Assembly (NCBI RefSeq): GCF_038050405.1
Contig: NZ_CP150901.1
Location: 2,728,001-2,792,000, forward strand
Length of the DNA: 64,000 nucleotides
DNA from: Paraburkholderia sp. IMGN_8
GTDB taxonomy: Bacteria > Pseudomonadota > Gammaproteobacteria > Burkholderiales > Burkholderiaceae
Reading direction: 5' to 3'
Shown here in pieces: positions 1 through 9,056 of the stretch. The notes under the pieces are model-generated. The model saw only the letters and a program-made list of their open reading frames with translations. It searched no databases and was not told the origin of the DNA. Within the stretch, counting starts at the first letter, position 1, and each line of letters opens with the position of its first letter. A program made the position numbers and the translations under genes.

Positions 1-2
1 CG

Positions 3-185
3 GCTTTGCTGTTTGCTGATATGAACGGCAACGTTCCGTTTCGCACGATGATTCTTCGCCGCCGAAGGCCCGTCGAAATCGCTTCCCTGGTCCGCATCGC
101 GTGCCCTTCAAGCGATGCGCGCATCAGCATGCAATTGCACAATTTCCGTGCGATCGCGCAAGTCCGTGAACAGCAGCAGACCTAA
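3..185 (+). CDS. 3' end of an unidentified gene cut by the left edge
   Basis: An open frame enters from the left edge and stops at TAA 183-185, giving about 60 residues without an internal stop. The product ends with a basic stretch, RTMILRRRRPVEIASLVRI, and then a glutamine-rich tail, VREQQQT. The composition looks like a genuine protein terminus, but I do not recognise the family. The N-terminus lies outside the window. Confidence 0.45.
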   Translation, partial: ALLFADMNGNVPFRTMILRRRRPVEIASLVRIACPSSDARISMQLHNFRAIAQVREQQQT

Positions 186-240
186 GCTTTGCCATACGCG
201 TTCCCGTTCTCTGGACGAACTATGCTCAAGGAGAGAAACG

Positions 241-421
241 ATGGCGAAAGTGCTGTACGTGCATTATCCCGAGCGGCCTCGCTTCCCCGATCACGCGCTA
301 TCGGAGCGCCCCGCCTGATATCGGGATCGGCCTCGTGTTCCCGGTGATGATCGGCTACAACCTCTACCAGTACTCGATTTTCCGCGGTAAGGTGATCGGC
401 AACGCCCGCGCGGGAGAGTAG
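241..421 (+). pseudogene. Gene remnant ending in a cydB-like C-terminus
   Basis: A well-formed start (AAGGAG seven bases before ATG 241) opens only 25 codons before TGA 316-318. In the next frame, from about 320 to TAG 419-421, the translation contains VFPVMIGYNLYQYSIFRGKV. This resembles the C-terminal transmembrane helix and tail of cytochrome bd ubiquinol oxidase subunit II, which usually ends near a FRGKV motif. The rest of that gene (about 330 residues) is absent. I infer a start region joined by deletion to a cydB-type 3' end. The family assignment rests on a short match. Confidence 0.4.
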
Positions 422-489
422 CCGGCGCTGTGCTTCAGCGTCGTTCCGATATGCGTTCCTCACTTCAATCGCGTCTGAAAGGAATCGGC

Positions 490-936
490 ATGGCAACCCG
501 TCTTCTAAAAGCACTCGCTGTGCTGCTCGTGTCAGGCGCAGGCTTCTGCCCCGTCGTGGTGCACGCGTACGCGCTTGATGCGCAATTCGACTGCAGGGCG
601 CGTCCGCACGCGTTCATTGGGCAGCTCATCAACAGCCAGTACATCGACCCGCATCCGATGCACGTCGAGGCGAATTCGGTCAACGCGTTTCGGCCAGCGC
701 ACGGCAGCGACATAACCGCCTTCGGCTTTCGTGTCTACGCCGTTATCGGGTACGAGCAGGACGACGGATTGTTCAGGAAAGGCCCCGGCCAGGCGCTCAT
801 GGGCCCGCTGTACGGCGCGGTTCTGTCCGCTCCCAGCGAGGCGGTCGAATCGCGCTTGCGCGAGGCAGGCAGCAACGCTGCCGTGCGCACGGTGATTCCG
901 TTGTTGCTGACCGCGGTGGTCTGCAGCGCAGCTTGA
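490..936 (+). CDS. Small secreted protein of unknown function
   Basis: This encodes 148 residues from ATG 490, which has AAAGGA eight bases upstream. The frame is open further upstream, but no ribosome site supports a longer start. Residues 1-27 form a clear signal peptide: Arg/Lys, then a hydrophobic core LLKALAVLLVSGAGF, then VVVHA. The mature protein has a Cys near the start (DAQFDCRARPHAF) and a second near the C-terminus. A hydrophobic stretch (TVIPLLLTAVVC) closes the protein. It is probably periplasmic, or anchored at its C-terminal end. No domain is recognised, and it stands alone between gene debris and the convergent E1-like gene. Confidence 0.6.
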   Translation: MATRLLKALAVLLVSGAGFCPVVVHAYALDAQFDCRARPHAFIGQLINSQYIDPHPMHVEANSVNAFRPAHGSDITAFGFRVYAVIGYEQDDGLFRKGPGQALMGPLYGAVLSAPSEAVESRLREAGSNAAVRTVIPLLLTAVVCSAA

Positions 937-1189
937 CGCGCGGCGTCGTATCCGTCACGGTGCAAGGCTTTCTGCCTGCTACGCCACTTCGGCGCCCACG
1001 TCAGGCTGGAAGCCTGGTGGAGCGGCCCCTTGAATCGCCGGACACAGTCTCCCACTTAAAATAGCGGGTCGGCATACGACTGTGTTTTTGACTAACAACA
1101 AGCAAGAAGTGATGGAAGTGTTAACGGGACCGGAGCGCCGGCGAGGAAGTAGTGCCGGCGTTCCAGAGCCAAACTCTTCGTGACTGCTT

Positions 1190-3790
1190 TCAGCAAGCCT
1201 TGCAAGACAACGCCGCCGCCACCAGACGGCATTGTTCATGCCGATGCGCTCTGATCGACGAATGCGCACCCGATGCGGTGGAGGCCCGGCATACATCGCG
1301 CAAGCGGCAGCCCGGCGGCAGCACCTGTTCGAGCGCCTCGCGCACGAAGCGCCACGCGCCCTGGTTCTTGTCCTCCTCCTGTGCCCACACCACTTCGGCC
1401 AGGTTCTCGAACGTGCCAAGCACAGCCGCCAGCGCGTCATGCGGAAACGGATACAGCTGTTCGACGCGAACCAGTGCTACCGATGCATCTCGCGATTCGT
1501 CGCGTGTCCGCTGCAGGTCGTAAAAGAGCTTGCCGCTACAGAGAACGACCCGGGTAACGGCACGCCGATCTGCGATGCCCGGATCTGACTGGACTGGCTC
1601 GAACGAACCGTCGATGAACGCCTCCAGCGGCGAATGCGAGGCGGGGTTGCCGTAAAGCTGCGACTTCGGCGACATGACGACGAGCGGCTTGGGTCGAGCC
1701 GCCATCGCCTGCTCGCGCAACAGGTGGAACCATTGCGCCGACGTGGACGGAACGACGACGCGCAGGTTGTCGTCGGCGCACAGTTGAAGGAAGCGTCCCA
1801 GGTAACCGTTCGAATGTTCCGGGCCAACGCCTTCGTGACCATGCGGCAACAGGACAGTCAACGCAGACTGATAGCCCCACTTGTATTCGCCAGACGCAAT
1901 GTACTGGTCGATGATGACTTGTGCCCCGTTCACGAAATCGCCGAACTGCGCCTCCCAGATCGTCAGCCGCTTCTTCGTCTGAACGCTGTACCCATATTCG
2001 AAGCCAAGTGCGGCTTCTTCCGTAAGGGGTGAATTGACGATATCGAACACGCCCTGATGCGCGGCGATATGTCTGAGCGGGATATGAACGCCGCCGACGG
2101 CAGGGTGAACCTCCTGTGCGTGCAAGACCGCATGCCGGTGCATGAACGTGCCGCGCCCCACGTCCATGCCCGAAAGACGAATGCTGTGCCCCTCTTCCAG
2201 CAGCGACGCGTAAGCGATGTTTTCGGCAAAGCACCAGTCCGCGGCATGACGTGGGCTGGTCGCCGTCGCCTGCCACCTTGCGATGAGGTTGCCGACGAAT
2301 TCATGCAGACGGAAGCCGTCCGGCACGCGGGTCGCCGCTGCCGTCAACGATCGGATTCGCTCTGCCGATATCGGATGGAACGGTGTCGTTGCAGCGTTCT
2401 CAGGCGTACCTGGCGCGCGAACAGGAGCATTCGCATCGACCGGTTGCGCCTGCAAGGTCCGCAGCGCGTTGGCACGCAAATCAGCGAGTGGCTCAGCGGC
2501 GCCGATTGCTGCGTGATAGAGCTCCGTTACCGTGGGGTGGACCGCGACGGCTGTCTGCACCCGCGGCTGCGTGAGGGCCGGAATGTCGTGCTCCGAGTGT
2601 CCGAGGCGCCGGTAACCGATCAGGTCGATGACAACGTCGGCTTCGTGTTTCATCCGGTAGTCGAACGCGATCCGAGCGGCGCGAATGACATCGTCCGGGT
2701 GGTCGGCATTGACGTGAATGACGGGCGCGTCGATCATGCGCGCGATGTCTGTGCAATACGTGTTCTCGCACACATCCATGAGATTGGGCGTCGTGAAGCC
2801 AATCTGATTGTTGACGATGACATGAATGGTGCCGCCCAGCGTGTAGCCGCTCTTGCGAGTCAGGTTCAGCGTCTCCATGACGATGCCCTGACCGGCAAAT
2901 GCGGCGTCGCCGTGAACGACGATCGGCACGCAAGCCGCATCCGGGTGTTCATCCTGCCATGCGCGTGCCATGCCGCTGACGACGGGGTACACGCTCTGCA
3001 GATGCGACGGGTTATGTGCCAGCCACAGCGCGACTTCGCCATGCTGGGTCTGCTTGCGCGCCGTGCCGCCCAGGTGGTAGGGCAGATCGGTCTGCACGGC
3101 GGCAATGTCGGATTCGTGGTCCAGGCAGGCCAACATCTTCGCAGCGGGGAAGTCCATCACATTGACGAGCGCGTTGAGACGTCCGCGGTGAGGCATGCCC
3201 AGAAAGATCTGCTGCACACCGTCGATGGCCGCGCTGTCGATCAACGCGTCCAGCAGCGGTACGAGGCTGTCGCATCCTTCCAGAGAAAAGCGCTTTGCAT
3301 GTTCGTGGCGAGAAACCACAAGGCGTTCCCACATTTCCGCTGCCAGCAGGCGGCCCAGTACCGCGTCGCGCTGTTGCGGCGTCGGCGCGGGACATACGAG
3401 CTCGGACTCCATGCGGTTGAAGAGCCATCGCCGGCGCGACTCGCTGCGCATACCGCTGCAGTCGAGTCCGAGCGCGCCACAGTAGACGCGTTTGAGTTGC
3501 TGCTCCAGCTCAGCCACGGTGGACGCGAAGGGAAATCCCGCCTGATCGGTTGGGCGCATCTGGGCCACATCGAGCCCGTAGAATTGCGGCGAGAGTTCGG
3601 GCATCGCGACGCGCGGTGCGAGCGCAAGCGGATCGAGACACGCGATCCGGTAGCCGTCGCGCCGATGCGCCTCGACGAAGCGGGTGATCTGCAACGAGGA
3701 GACTGTCGGCACATCGGCCGGAGTCTGCTGCGTGGAGATGCCGGAAGAATGCTGCGGGACGGCGACATGCGCGGAATAATCGTTGGACAT
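1190..3790 (-). CDS. sucA: 2-oxoglutarate dehydrogenase E1-like protein, N-terminally short
   Basis: The product has 866 residues and belongs to the thiamine-diphosphate E1o family, which oxidatively decarboxylates 2-oxoglutarate and passes succinyl to the E2 lipoyl domain. Visible signatures are MPHRGRLN (about 199-206), the ThDP/Mg motif region GDAAFAGQG (294-302) with VNNQIGFTT (326-334), GYRRLGHSEHD (about 390-400) and the transketolase-like C-terminal half ending in LPPGCRLRDVCRAS. Housekeeping proteobacterial E1o is roughly 930-955 residues and begins with an E2-binding segment (a YL..N..YVEELYE type motif). Here that segment is replaced by about 34 low-complexity residues. No sucB or lpd lies in the window, so this is probably an accessory paralogue. 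The start at 3790 has only a weak ribosome site. Confidence 0.88.
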   Translation of the reverse strand: MSNDYSAHVAVPQHSSGISTQQTPADVPTVSSLQITRFVEAHRRDGYRIACLDPLALAPRVAMPELSPQFYGLDVAQMRPTDQAGFPFASTVAELEQQLKRVYCGALGLDCSGMRSESRRRWLFNRMESELVCPAPTPQQRDAVLGRLLAAEMWERLVVSRHEHAKRFSLEGCDSLVPLLDALIDSAAIDGVQQIFLGMPHRGRLNALVNVMDFPAAKMLACLDHESDIAAVQTDLPYHLGGTARKQTQHGEVALWLAHNPSHLQSVYPVVSGMARAWQDEHPDAACVPIVVHGDAAFAGQGIVMETLNLTRKSGYTLGGTIHVIVNNQIGFTTPNLMDVCENTYCTDIARMIDAPVIHVNADHPDDVIRAARIAFDYRMKHEADVVIDLIGYRRLGHSEHDIPALTQPRVQTAVAVHPTVTELYHAAIGAAEPLADLRANALRTLQAQPVDANAPVRAPGTPENAATTPFHPISAERIRSLTAAATRVPDGFRLHEFVGNLIARWQATATSPRHAADWCFAENIAYASLLEEGHSIRLSGMDVGRGTFMHRHAVLHAQEVHPAVGGVHIPLRHIAAHQGVFDIVNSPLTEEAALGFEYGYSVQTKKRLTIWEAQFGDFVNGAQVIIDQYIASGEYKWGYQSALTVLLPHGHEGVGPEHSNGYLGRFLQLCADDNLRVVVPSTSAQWFHLLREQAMAARPKPLVVMSPKSQLYGNPASHSPLEAFIDGSFEPVQSDPGIADRRAVTRVVLCSGKLFYDLQRTRDESRDASVALVRVEQLYPFPHDALAAVLGTFENLAEVVWAQEEDKNQGAWRFVREALEQVLPPGCRLRDVCRASTASGAHSSIRAHRHEQCRLVAAALSCKAC

Positions 3791-4020
3791 GTTGTTTAGG
3801 CGTATCGAGAGAAACCGTTAGTCGGATCTCGCCGCCCACTCCCCGATAGCCCCTCGTCCAGGTAGTGCCCAGGCTGATGCAGCAGGACGGGCGCCGTCGA
3901 GCAGGCGGCGAGTTGGCCCGGAACGCGAGTTGCGCACACCTTCAGTCGCGTTCCATTGCTTCTTTCATCGAGCCGCTTTGCCGAACCGGCTCGTGTCTCC
4001 GTCCTTTATGCCTATGTGCT

Positions 4021-5673
4021 TCAGGGACAGCCGCTTTCACCTGCCGAGCAGTAGCGGCCGTCGACCATGTGACGCGGGTCGCTCGCGCGTACCGCGGGCG
4101 ATTGCAGACGCAGATCGCGAGACACCGCCTCGTCCAGGGTGAACTCAGCGACCATTTCGGTGAGCTGGGCAGCCTGCTCGCGCAAGGCCTGCGCTGCAGC
4201 GGCGCTTTCTTCGACCAGTGCCGCATTTTCCTGTGTAACCTGGTCCATCTGTGTGACTGCACGGCTGATCTGCTCGATGCCGTCGCTCTGTTCCCGACTG
4301 GACGAACTCATCTCCCCGACGATTGCCGTTACCTGCGAGATGCTGCTCACGACTTCGCGAATGATCTGCCCGGCTTCCTCGACGATCTTGCTGCCGTTGT
4401 CGACGTGGCCGACCGAGTCGTCGATGAGCGCCTTGATTTCTTTCGCAGCCACCGCACTGCGCTGGGCGAGGCTGCGTACTTCCGCCGCCACCACGGCGAA
4501 GCCCCGGCCGTGTTCGCCGGCGCGCGCGGCCTCCACAGCTGCGTTCAGCGCGAGGATGTTGGTCTGGAACGCAATGCCCTCGATTACGCCGATGATGTCG
4601 ACGATCTTGCGCGACGAGTCGTTGATCGCGCTCATCGTGTCCACCACGCGGTTGACGGCCTCCCCGCCCTTTGCCGCAATGACGGACGCGTTCGATGCAA
4701 CCCGGTTTGCCTCGAGCGCGTTGTCCGCGTTCTGTCTGACTGTGGACGTGAGTTGCTCCATGGCGGCCGCCGTTTGCTCGAGGGCGCTTGCCTGCTGCTC
4801 CGTACGGCTGGACAGATCCATGTTTCCGCTTGCGACTTCGCGTGACGCATGGGTGATCGTTTCGGTTCCCTTGCGTACCCGGACTACGATGCCATGCAGG
4901 TTCCCGATCATGTGCCTCAGTGCGTCCAGCAGCCTGCCGACCTCGTCTTTCGATTCGAACTCAAGACGATGAGTCAGGTCGCCTTGTGCCACTGCTTCGG
5001 CGAGGCTCACTGCACGGTTGATCGGCCGTGTGATGCCTCGCGTGATGAAGAAGGCTGTTGCCACCGCAGCCAATATCGCGCCGATGGATAGCAGAACCAT
5101 CTGGATCTTGGCGTTGTTCCCTTCGTCGGCCACTCGCACGACGTCCCTTTGCATCTGGGCCGCCTGGTAGTCGACCATCTTGTCGACCAATACGTAATAC
5201 TCGTCCTGCTGACGCGCAAGGCCGCCGAGATAGAGCTCGCGAGCTTCCTGCTGCCGGTTCTCCTTCACGAGGTCGAAGAACTTGCGGACACTGCTGCCGT
5301 AAGCGGTGCGCGCCTGGAACTGCTCCTTGAAGAGCGCCTTGCTGTCGTCGCTCTTCAGCAGATTTTCGAGCCTCGCGTACGCGTCGGCATTGGTTTTTCT
5401 GATGACGGCATAATCGTCCATGTATTTCTTCGCCTGCTCCTCGGAGCTGGCCAGCAACAGGTTGCTCAGAATGCCATTGGCCTTGTAGCCGTTGTTCTTG
5501 ATCTGGTTACTCAAGGCGATCAGCGAGTAGCGCTCACTGACGATGCTGTCCATCTTTGCGTTGCTGGAGTCGAGGTGCTCGATGCCGACGACCGCCGTTC
5601 CTATCAACAGCGCCACGACGAGGCCGAACGCCGAACTGAGGCGAGCCCCGATTTTCAGGTTTGCGTTCCACAT
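4021..5673 (-). CDS. Methyl-accepting chemotaxis protein
   Basis: This is a transmembrane chemoreceptor of 550 residues that signals through CheA/CheW. TM1 is at about 11-30. A periplasmic four-helix-bundle sensor spans about 31-188, and TM2 ([18 protein letters not shown]) about 193-212. HAMP follows ([16 protein letters not shown]), then the signalling domain. The conserved tip hairpin [20 protein letters not shown] is intact. The C-terminus (SAGESGCP) lacks a CheR/CheB-tethering NWETF-type pentapeptide. The start at 5673 is preceded by AGGAG about ten bases away. The ligand cannot be told from sequence. No che genes are nearby, so it is an orphan receptor. Confidence 0.93.
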   Translation of the reverse strand: MWNANLKIGARLSSAFGLVVALLIGTAVVGIEHLDSSNAKMDSIVSERYSLIALSNQIKNNGYKANGILSNLLLASSEEQAKKYMDDYAVIRKTNADAYARLENLLKSDDSKALFKEQFQARTAYGSSVRKFFDLVKENRQQEARELYLGGLARQQDEYYVLVDKMVDYQAAQMQRDVVRVADEGNNAKIQMVLLSIGAILAAVATAFFITRGITRPINRAVSLAEAVAQGDLTHRLEFESKDEVGRLLDALRHMIGNLHGIVVRVRKGTETITHASREVASGNMDLSSRTEQQASALEQTAAAMEQLTSTVRQNADNALEANRVASNASVIAAKGGEAVNRVVDTMSAINDSSRKIVDIIGVIEGIAFQTNILALNAAVEAARAGEHGRGFAVVAAEVRSLAQRSAVAAKEIKALIDDSVGHVDNGSKIVEEAGQIIREVVSSISQVTAIVGEMSSSSREQSDGIEQISRAVTQMDQVTQENAALVEESAAAAQALREQAAQLTEMVAEFTLDEAVSRDLRLQSPAVRASDPRHMVDGRYCSAGESGCP

Positions 5674-6105
5674 TTGTTCGTAACTCCTATATCCACAGTG
5701 TTTCAGACGCTAATGCGACGCCCCAATGGGATTTCAGCGATCGGGCCAAGGCACGTGCGGAGGCGAAAGCGAATCGCGGCACGTTGCAATACGCACACTG
5801 CGAGGCGGCCGACGCTTCGGCAACGGATGCGCAGCCTGAGCGGCGCAAAGGGGCTCGATGCGGCAAGCTTCGAGCCGCTGGAACCTGATTGCCAATCGTT
5901 TTCCCGTTCCGGCTGGGAGGGTCTCGAACGGGTTAACGACAATTTGTCAGAGGAATTAAGGGTTCACCTTAATACTGAATATCTGAGCGCAGATCGAACT
6001 GGAAGGAGCGATAAGGGTTGCGCGGCTGCTCGCTTGTCGGCGGCTGTAAGCTTCGGAAGCGAGACAATCCGCAGCCGGGGCGAAGCGCCCAGGGTGGGAC
6101 GGCGG
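5674..6105. other. Intergenic gap with one dyad
   Basis: I find no convincing gene in these 432 bases between the chemoreceptor start and the LysR stop. They contain a dyad at 5955-5973 with arms ATTAAGG and CCTTAAT around a five-base centre. No clear promoter motif could be assigned by eye. Confidence 0.4.
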
Positions 6106-7017
6106 CTACGTTGCCCGATCGAATTTGTGTGCAAACCGCTCCGTCGCCCATTCGATGAAGACGCGCAACCGCTGGCTCATGTGCCTGTCCGGTGGATACA
6201 CGAGGAAGAAGGGGTATGGATCCGGTTGCCACGCCGACAGAACAGGCAGAAGCTCGCCACGCGCGATCGCGTCCTTCGCGGCAAAAGAGAAGGTTTGAAT
6301 CACACCGAGGCCGGCCAGCCCGGCCGCCACATGTGCGTTGCCGTGGTTGACACCCATGCCTTCCAAGCCGCCGATTTCGATTCGCTCGCTGCCCTTCTGA
6401 AAACGCATCGGCATGACGCGTCCGGTCCGTGCCGAAACGTAGCTCACGATGCGATGGCCGCTTTTCAGCTGGTCGGGGTGCGTCGGCCTGCCGTGCTGTT
6501 TCAGATAATCGGGCGTCGCGCATGTCACCCACGCTGCACGGCCAAGCGGACGTGCGACTAGCGAGAGCGCGTCAGCGTTGCCGCCGCGGACGACGCAATC
6601 CACATTCTCGCCGATGAGATCGACCTGCCGGTCGCTCACGCCGAGATCGACCCGTATGTCGGGATATCGCGCAATGAAGTCAGGCAGTGCGGGGATTAAC
6701 ACGCCGCTTGCGCTCACCGAGCCGATGTCGATGCGCAGCCGTCCGCGCGGACGCTGATGTGCGCTGGCGAAACCCGTGTCGATGTCTTCGAGCTCCTTCA
6801 GCACGCGCGAGGTGCGCTCGTAGTACGCGGCACCGTCGGGCGTGACCGTGACGCGTCGCGTCGTTCGCTGGAGCAGCTTGACGCCGAGATGCTGCTCCAG
6901 CGAACGCACGAGTTTGCTCACCGTGGCGAGCGGCATATCGAGCGAGCCGGCGGCACGCGTGAATGCGCCCGCTTCGACAACGCGGGCGAACACGCGAATG
7001 GCAAGGAGCTGGTCCAT
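6106..7017 (-). CDS. LysR-family transcriptional regulator
   Basis: The product has 303 residues. The N-terminal winged helix-turn-helix (about 1-60) reads FARVVEAGAFTRAAGSLDMP, then SKLVRSLEQHLGVKLLQRTT. The effector-binding domain follows from about 90 and ends with ATERFAHKF. It is divergent from the Old Yellow Enzyme gene 104 bases away, which is the usual arrangement for a LysR activator and its target, so I infer control of that oxidoreductase. A perfect 7-bp dyad lies just upstream of the start. No strong ribosome site precedes ATG 7017, because the leader is taken up by the dyad. Confidence 0.9.
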   Translation of the reverse strand: MDQLLAIRVFARVVEAGAFTRAAGSLDMPLATVSKLVRSLEQHLGVKLLQRTTRRVTVTPDGAAYYERTSRVLKELEDIDTGFASAHQRPRGRLRIDIGSVSASGVLIPALPDFIARYPDIRVDLGVSDRQVDLIGENVDCVVRGGNADALSLVARPLGRAAWVTCATPDYLKQHGRPTHPDQLKSGHRIVSYVSARTGRVMPMRFQKGSERIEIGGLEGMGVNHGNAHVAAGLAGLGVIQTFSFAAKDAIARGELLPVLSAWQPDPYPFFLVYPPDRHMSQRLRVFIEWATERFAHKFDRAT

Positions 7018-7022
7018 GTCGA

Positions 7023-7042
7023 TTATCTATCCATGTAGATAA
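7023..7042. promoter_or_regulatory. Candidate LysR operator
   Basis: Perfect inverted repeat TTATCTA, six-base spacer, TAGATAA, in the divergent gap between the LysR gene and the flavin oxidoreductase gene and immediately upstream of the LysR start. Dyads of this size in such gaps are typical LysR recognition sites. It may serve for autoregulation and activation of the oxidoreductase. Confidence 0.55.
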
Positions 7043-7121
7043 AGTTATCGGATTTAGCCACTTTCTCAACAATCCCCTAGTTTGTACAGTAGCTCTCACA
7101 TCTTTGAAAGGGAAGTTGATC

Positions 7122-8195
7122 GTGACTACAACCGCACTTGAACGCTTGCTGGCGCCCGTTCGCCTCGGCAGGCTGGAACTGAAAAACCGCCTGGTCATGG
7201 CGCCGATGACCCGCAGCCGCGCGAAGGCCGACGGTAAGCCGGGAGAGTTGGCCGCCGAGTACTACGCGCAGCGCGCGAGCGTCGGCCTGATCGTGACTGA
7301 AGGAACTCAACCCTCGGACGATGGGCAGGGTTATCTCGCCACCCCGGGCATCTATTCCGACGCGCATGTCGCCGGCTGGAAGAAGGTCGCCTCTGCCGTG
7401 CGTGACCGCGGTGGCCACCTCTTCATCCAGCTCATGCACGCTGGGCGCATGTCGCACCCGGACAACACGCCGCATCGACGCCCGGGCGTCGCGCCTTCGG
7501 CCATCGCGCCCGGTGTGCCGATGTTCACGGCCAAGGGGATGCAGGACATTCCCGCACCGCGTGCGCTAACGACCGAGGAGGTGCGCCAGACGGTGGCCGA
7601 CTTCCGCTTCGCGGCACGCCGCGCAATCGAGGCCGGCGCCGATGGCGTCGAGATCCACGGTGCTAATGCCTACCTGATCCAGCAGTTCTTCGCACCAAAC
7701 GCCAATACGCGCCCCGACGAATACGGCGGCCCGATCGAAAACCGCGCCCGCTTCGCCATCGAGGTGGCCACTGCGATTGCCGAGGAAATCGGAGCTGACA
7801 GGACGGCCATTCGCCTCTCCCCCGGCATGACGATGTGGGGCATCGACGAAGGCGCCGAAGGACCAGCGCTCTACCGCTATCTGATGGGTGCGCTGGATAA
7901 GCTCGGTCTGGCATACCTGCACGTTGCGCACCGGGGCAACGAACCGCTGCTGGCCGACATTCGCAAGCGCTGGACGGGCACGCTGATCCTGAACCGGCCG
8001 GGCCGCCCCCGTGACGAGATTGGAGCCGATGTTGCCTCGGGGCTCGCCGATCTGGAAGCCTATGGCCAGATGGTGCTGGCCAACCCGGATTTCGTCGTGC
8101 GCCTGAAGACCGGTGCAGCGATGAACGAGGCGAACCCCAATGCCTTCTTCGGCGGCGACGGCCAGGGCTATATCGACTATCCGGCGCTGGCCTGA
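7122..8195 (+). CDS. nemA: Old Yellow Enzyme family NAD(P)H:flavin oxidoreductase (NemA-like)
   Basis: This encodes an FMN-dependent alkene/nitro reductase of 357 residues. The GTG start at 7122 is chosen because GAAAGGGA sits about nine bases upstream and the product then begins as OYE proteins do (LLAPVRLGRLELKNRLVMAP). Visible family features are APMTRSRA, the FMN/active-site segment GVEIHGANAYLIQQFFAPNANTR cited here only by its start IHGANAYLIQQF at about 178-189, YGGPIENRARF, and the C-terminal phosphate-binding region ending FFGGDGQGYIDYP. It is cytoplasmic. Likely substrates are electrophilic alkenes, maleimides or nitroesters. It is probably regulated by the divergent LysR protein. 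Confidence 0.92.
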   Translation: MTTTALERLLAPVRLGRLELKNRLVMAPMTRSRAKADGKPGELAAEYYAQRASVGLIVTEGTQPSDDGQGYLATPGIYSDAHVAGWKKVASAVRDRGGHLFIQLMHAGRMSHPDNTPHRRPGVAPSAIAPGVPMFTAKGMQDIPAPRALTTEEVRQTVADFRFAARRAIEAGADGVEIHGANAYLIQQFFAPNANTRPDEYGGPIENRARFAIEVATAIAEEIGADRTAIRLSPGMTMWGIDEGAEGPALYRYLMGALDKLGLAYLHVAHRGNEPLLADIRKRWTGTLILNRPGRPRDEIGADVASGLADLEAYGQMVLANPDFVVRLKTGAAMNEANPNAFFGGDGQGYIDYPALA

Positions 8196-8290
8196 GCCGG
8201 AGAAGCCTGAGGGAACGCGCCATGCCAATACCGCCGGCCGCGAGCCCGCTTCGCATCATCGGCACAATGCGGCTCGCGCTGGTCGTCTTG

Positions 8291-8698
8291 ATCGACAGCG
8301 TTGCATGGGACCGGCGTAAGCGCTAAAGCGCTAGCTCCGGATCGACAGCGTTGCATGGGACCGGAGTAAGCGCTAAAGCGCTAGCTCCGGATCGACCGCG
8401 TTGCATGGGACCGGAGTAAGCGCTAAAGCGCTAGCTCCGGATCGACCGCGTTGCATGGGACCGGAGTAAGCGCTAAAGCGCTAACTCCGGATCGACAGCG
8501 TTGCATGGGACCGGAGTAAGCGCTAAAGCGCTAACTCCGGATCGACAGCGTTGCATGGGACCGGAGTAAGCGCTAAAGCGCTAACTCCGGATCGACAGCG
8601 TTGCATGGGACCGGAGTAAGCGCTAAAGCGCTAACTCCGGATCGACAGCGTTGCATGGGACCGGAGTAAGCGCTAAAGCGCTAACTCCGGATCGACAG
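8291..8698. repeat. Tandem array of eight 50-bp hairpin repeats
   Basis: Eight consecutive 50-bp units start at 8291, 8341, 8391, 8441, 8491, 8541, 8591 and 8641, followed by an 8-base partial unit. Units differ at only a few positions (for example ATCGACAGCG versus ATCGACCGCG, and CTAGCTCCGG versus CTAACTCCGG). Each unit contains a near-perfect 30-base stem-loop: CCGGAGT, one mismatch, AGCGCT, AA loop, AGCGCT, one mismatch, ACTCCGG. The unit length is not a multiple of three, so no frame repeats. There is no variable spacer, so this is not CRISPR. Confidence 0.95.
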
Positions 8699-8738
8699 GC
8701 GATATACCGTGACACGACAGACAGGCAGTCACTCGTCC

Positions 8739-9056
8739 ATGATCGAGGCAAACCGGTTTGTGTACTTCGCGTGCGTAGTCAGGCACGGAAGCTTCAGCGA
8801 AGCCGCGAAGGAAATTCGCGTAAGCAAGTCGACGTTGAGTCGTGTCGTCGCCGACCTGGAACAGGAACTTGGGGCGCAACTTCTCAGGAGAACGACCCGA
8901 CGCGTGGATGTGACGCACGCGGGCGAGCAGCTATACATACGCTGCCTCGCCGTCTACAAGGCCGTACTGGCGGCGCAAAAGGCACTCGATAATATCGAGG
9001 CAGAGTGCGGTATCACTCCAACCGCTTATCGGGAAACGAGCGCGGTTGCCCCCTGA
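8739..9056 (+). pseudogene. Truncated LysR regulator, DNA-binding domain only
   Basis: The product has 105 residues from ATG 8739. The N-terminal LysR winged helix is intact (GSFSEAAKEIRVSKSTLSRV, then ELGAQLLRRTTRRVDVT) together with the linker helix. The frame then ends at TGA 9054-9056, and the effector-binding domain (about 190 residues) is missing. No ribosome site is evident. The start lies only 40 bases after the hairpin array. It is most likely a truncated gene, although a DNA-binding-only product cannot be excluded. Confidence 0.7.

Noticed and set aside
1136..1160. Terminator after the E1-like gene
   Set aside because: A CGCCGGC/GCCGGCG stem exists, but it has an 11-base loop and no T-tract on either strand, so the support is too weak.
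2057..3799. 580-codon open frame antisense to the E1-like gene
   Set aside because: High-GC genes commonly leave long antisense frames. This one is Arg/His-rich, has no ribosome site or family motif and lies wholly over a clear thiamine-diphosphate enzyme gene.
5149..6561. 470-codon plus-strand frame across the chemoreceptor and LysR genes
   Set aside because: It is antisense to two confidently identified genes and its translation has no domain or initiation signal.
8291..8698. CRISPR array
   Set aside because: Units are directly adjacent with no variable spacers, each unit is a hairpin, and no cas gene is present.
8651..8992. 113-codon frame beginning inside the hairpin array
   Set aside because: It starts in repeat sequence and runs out of frame through the LysR remnant. 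No protein features are present.
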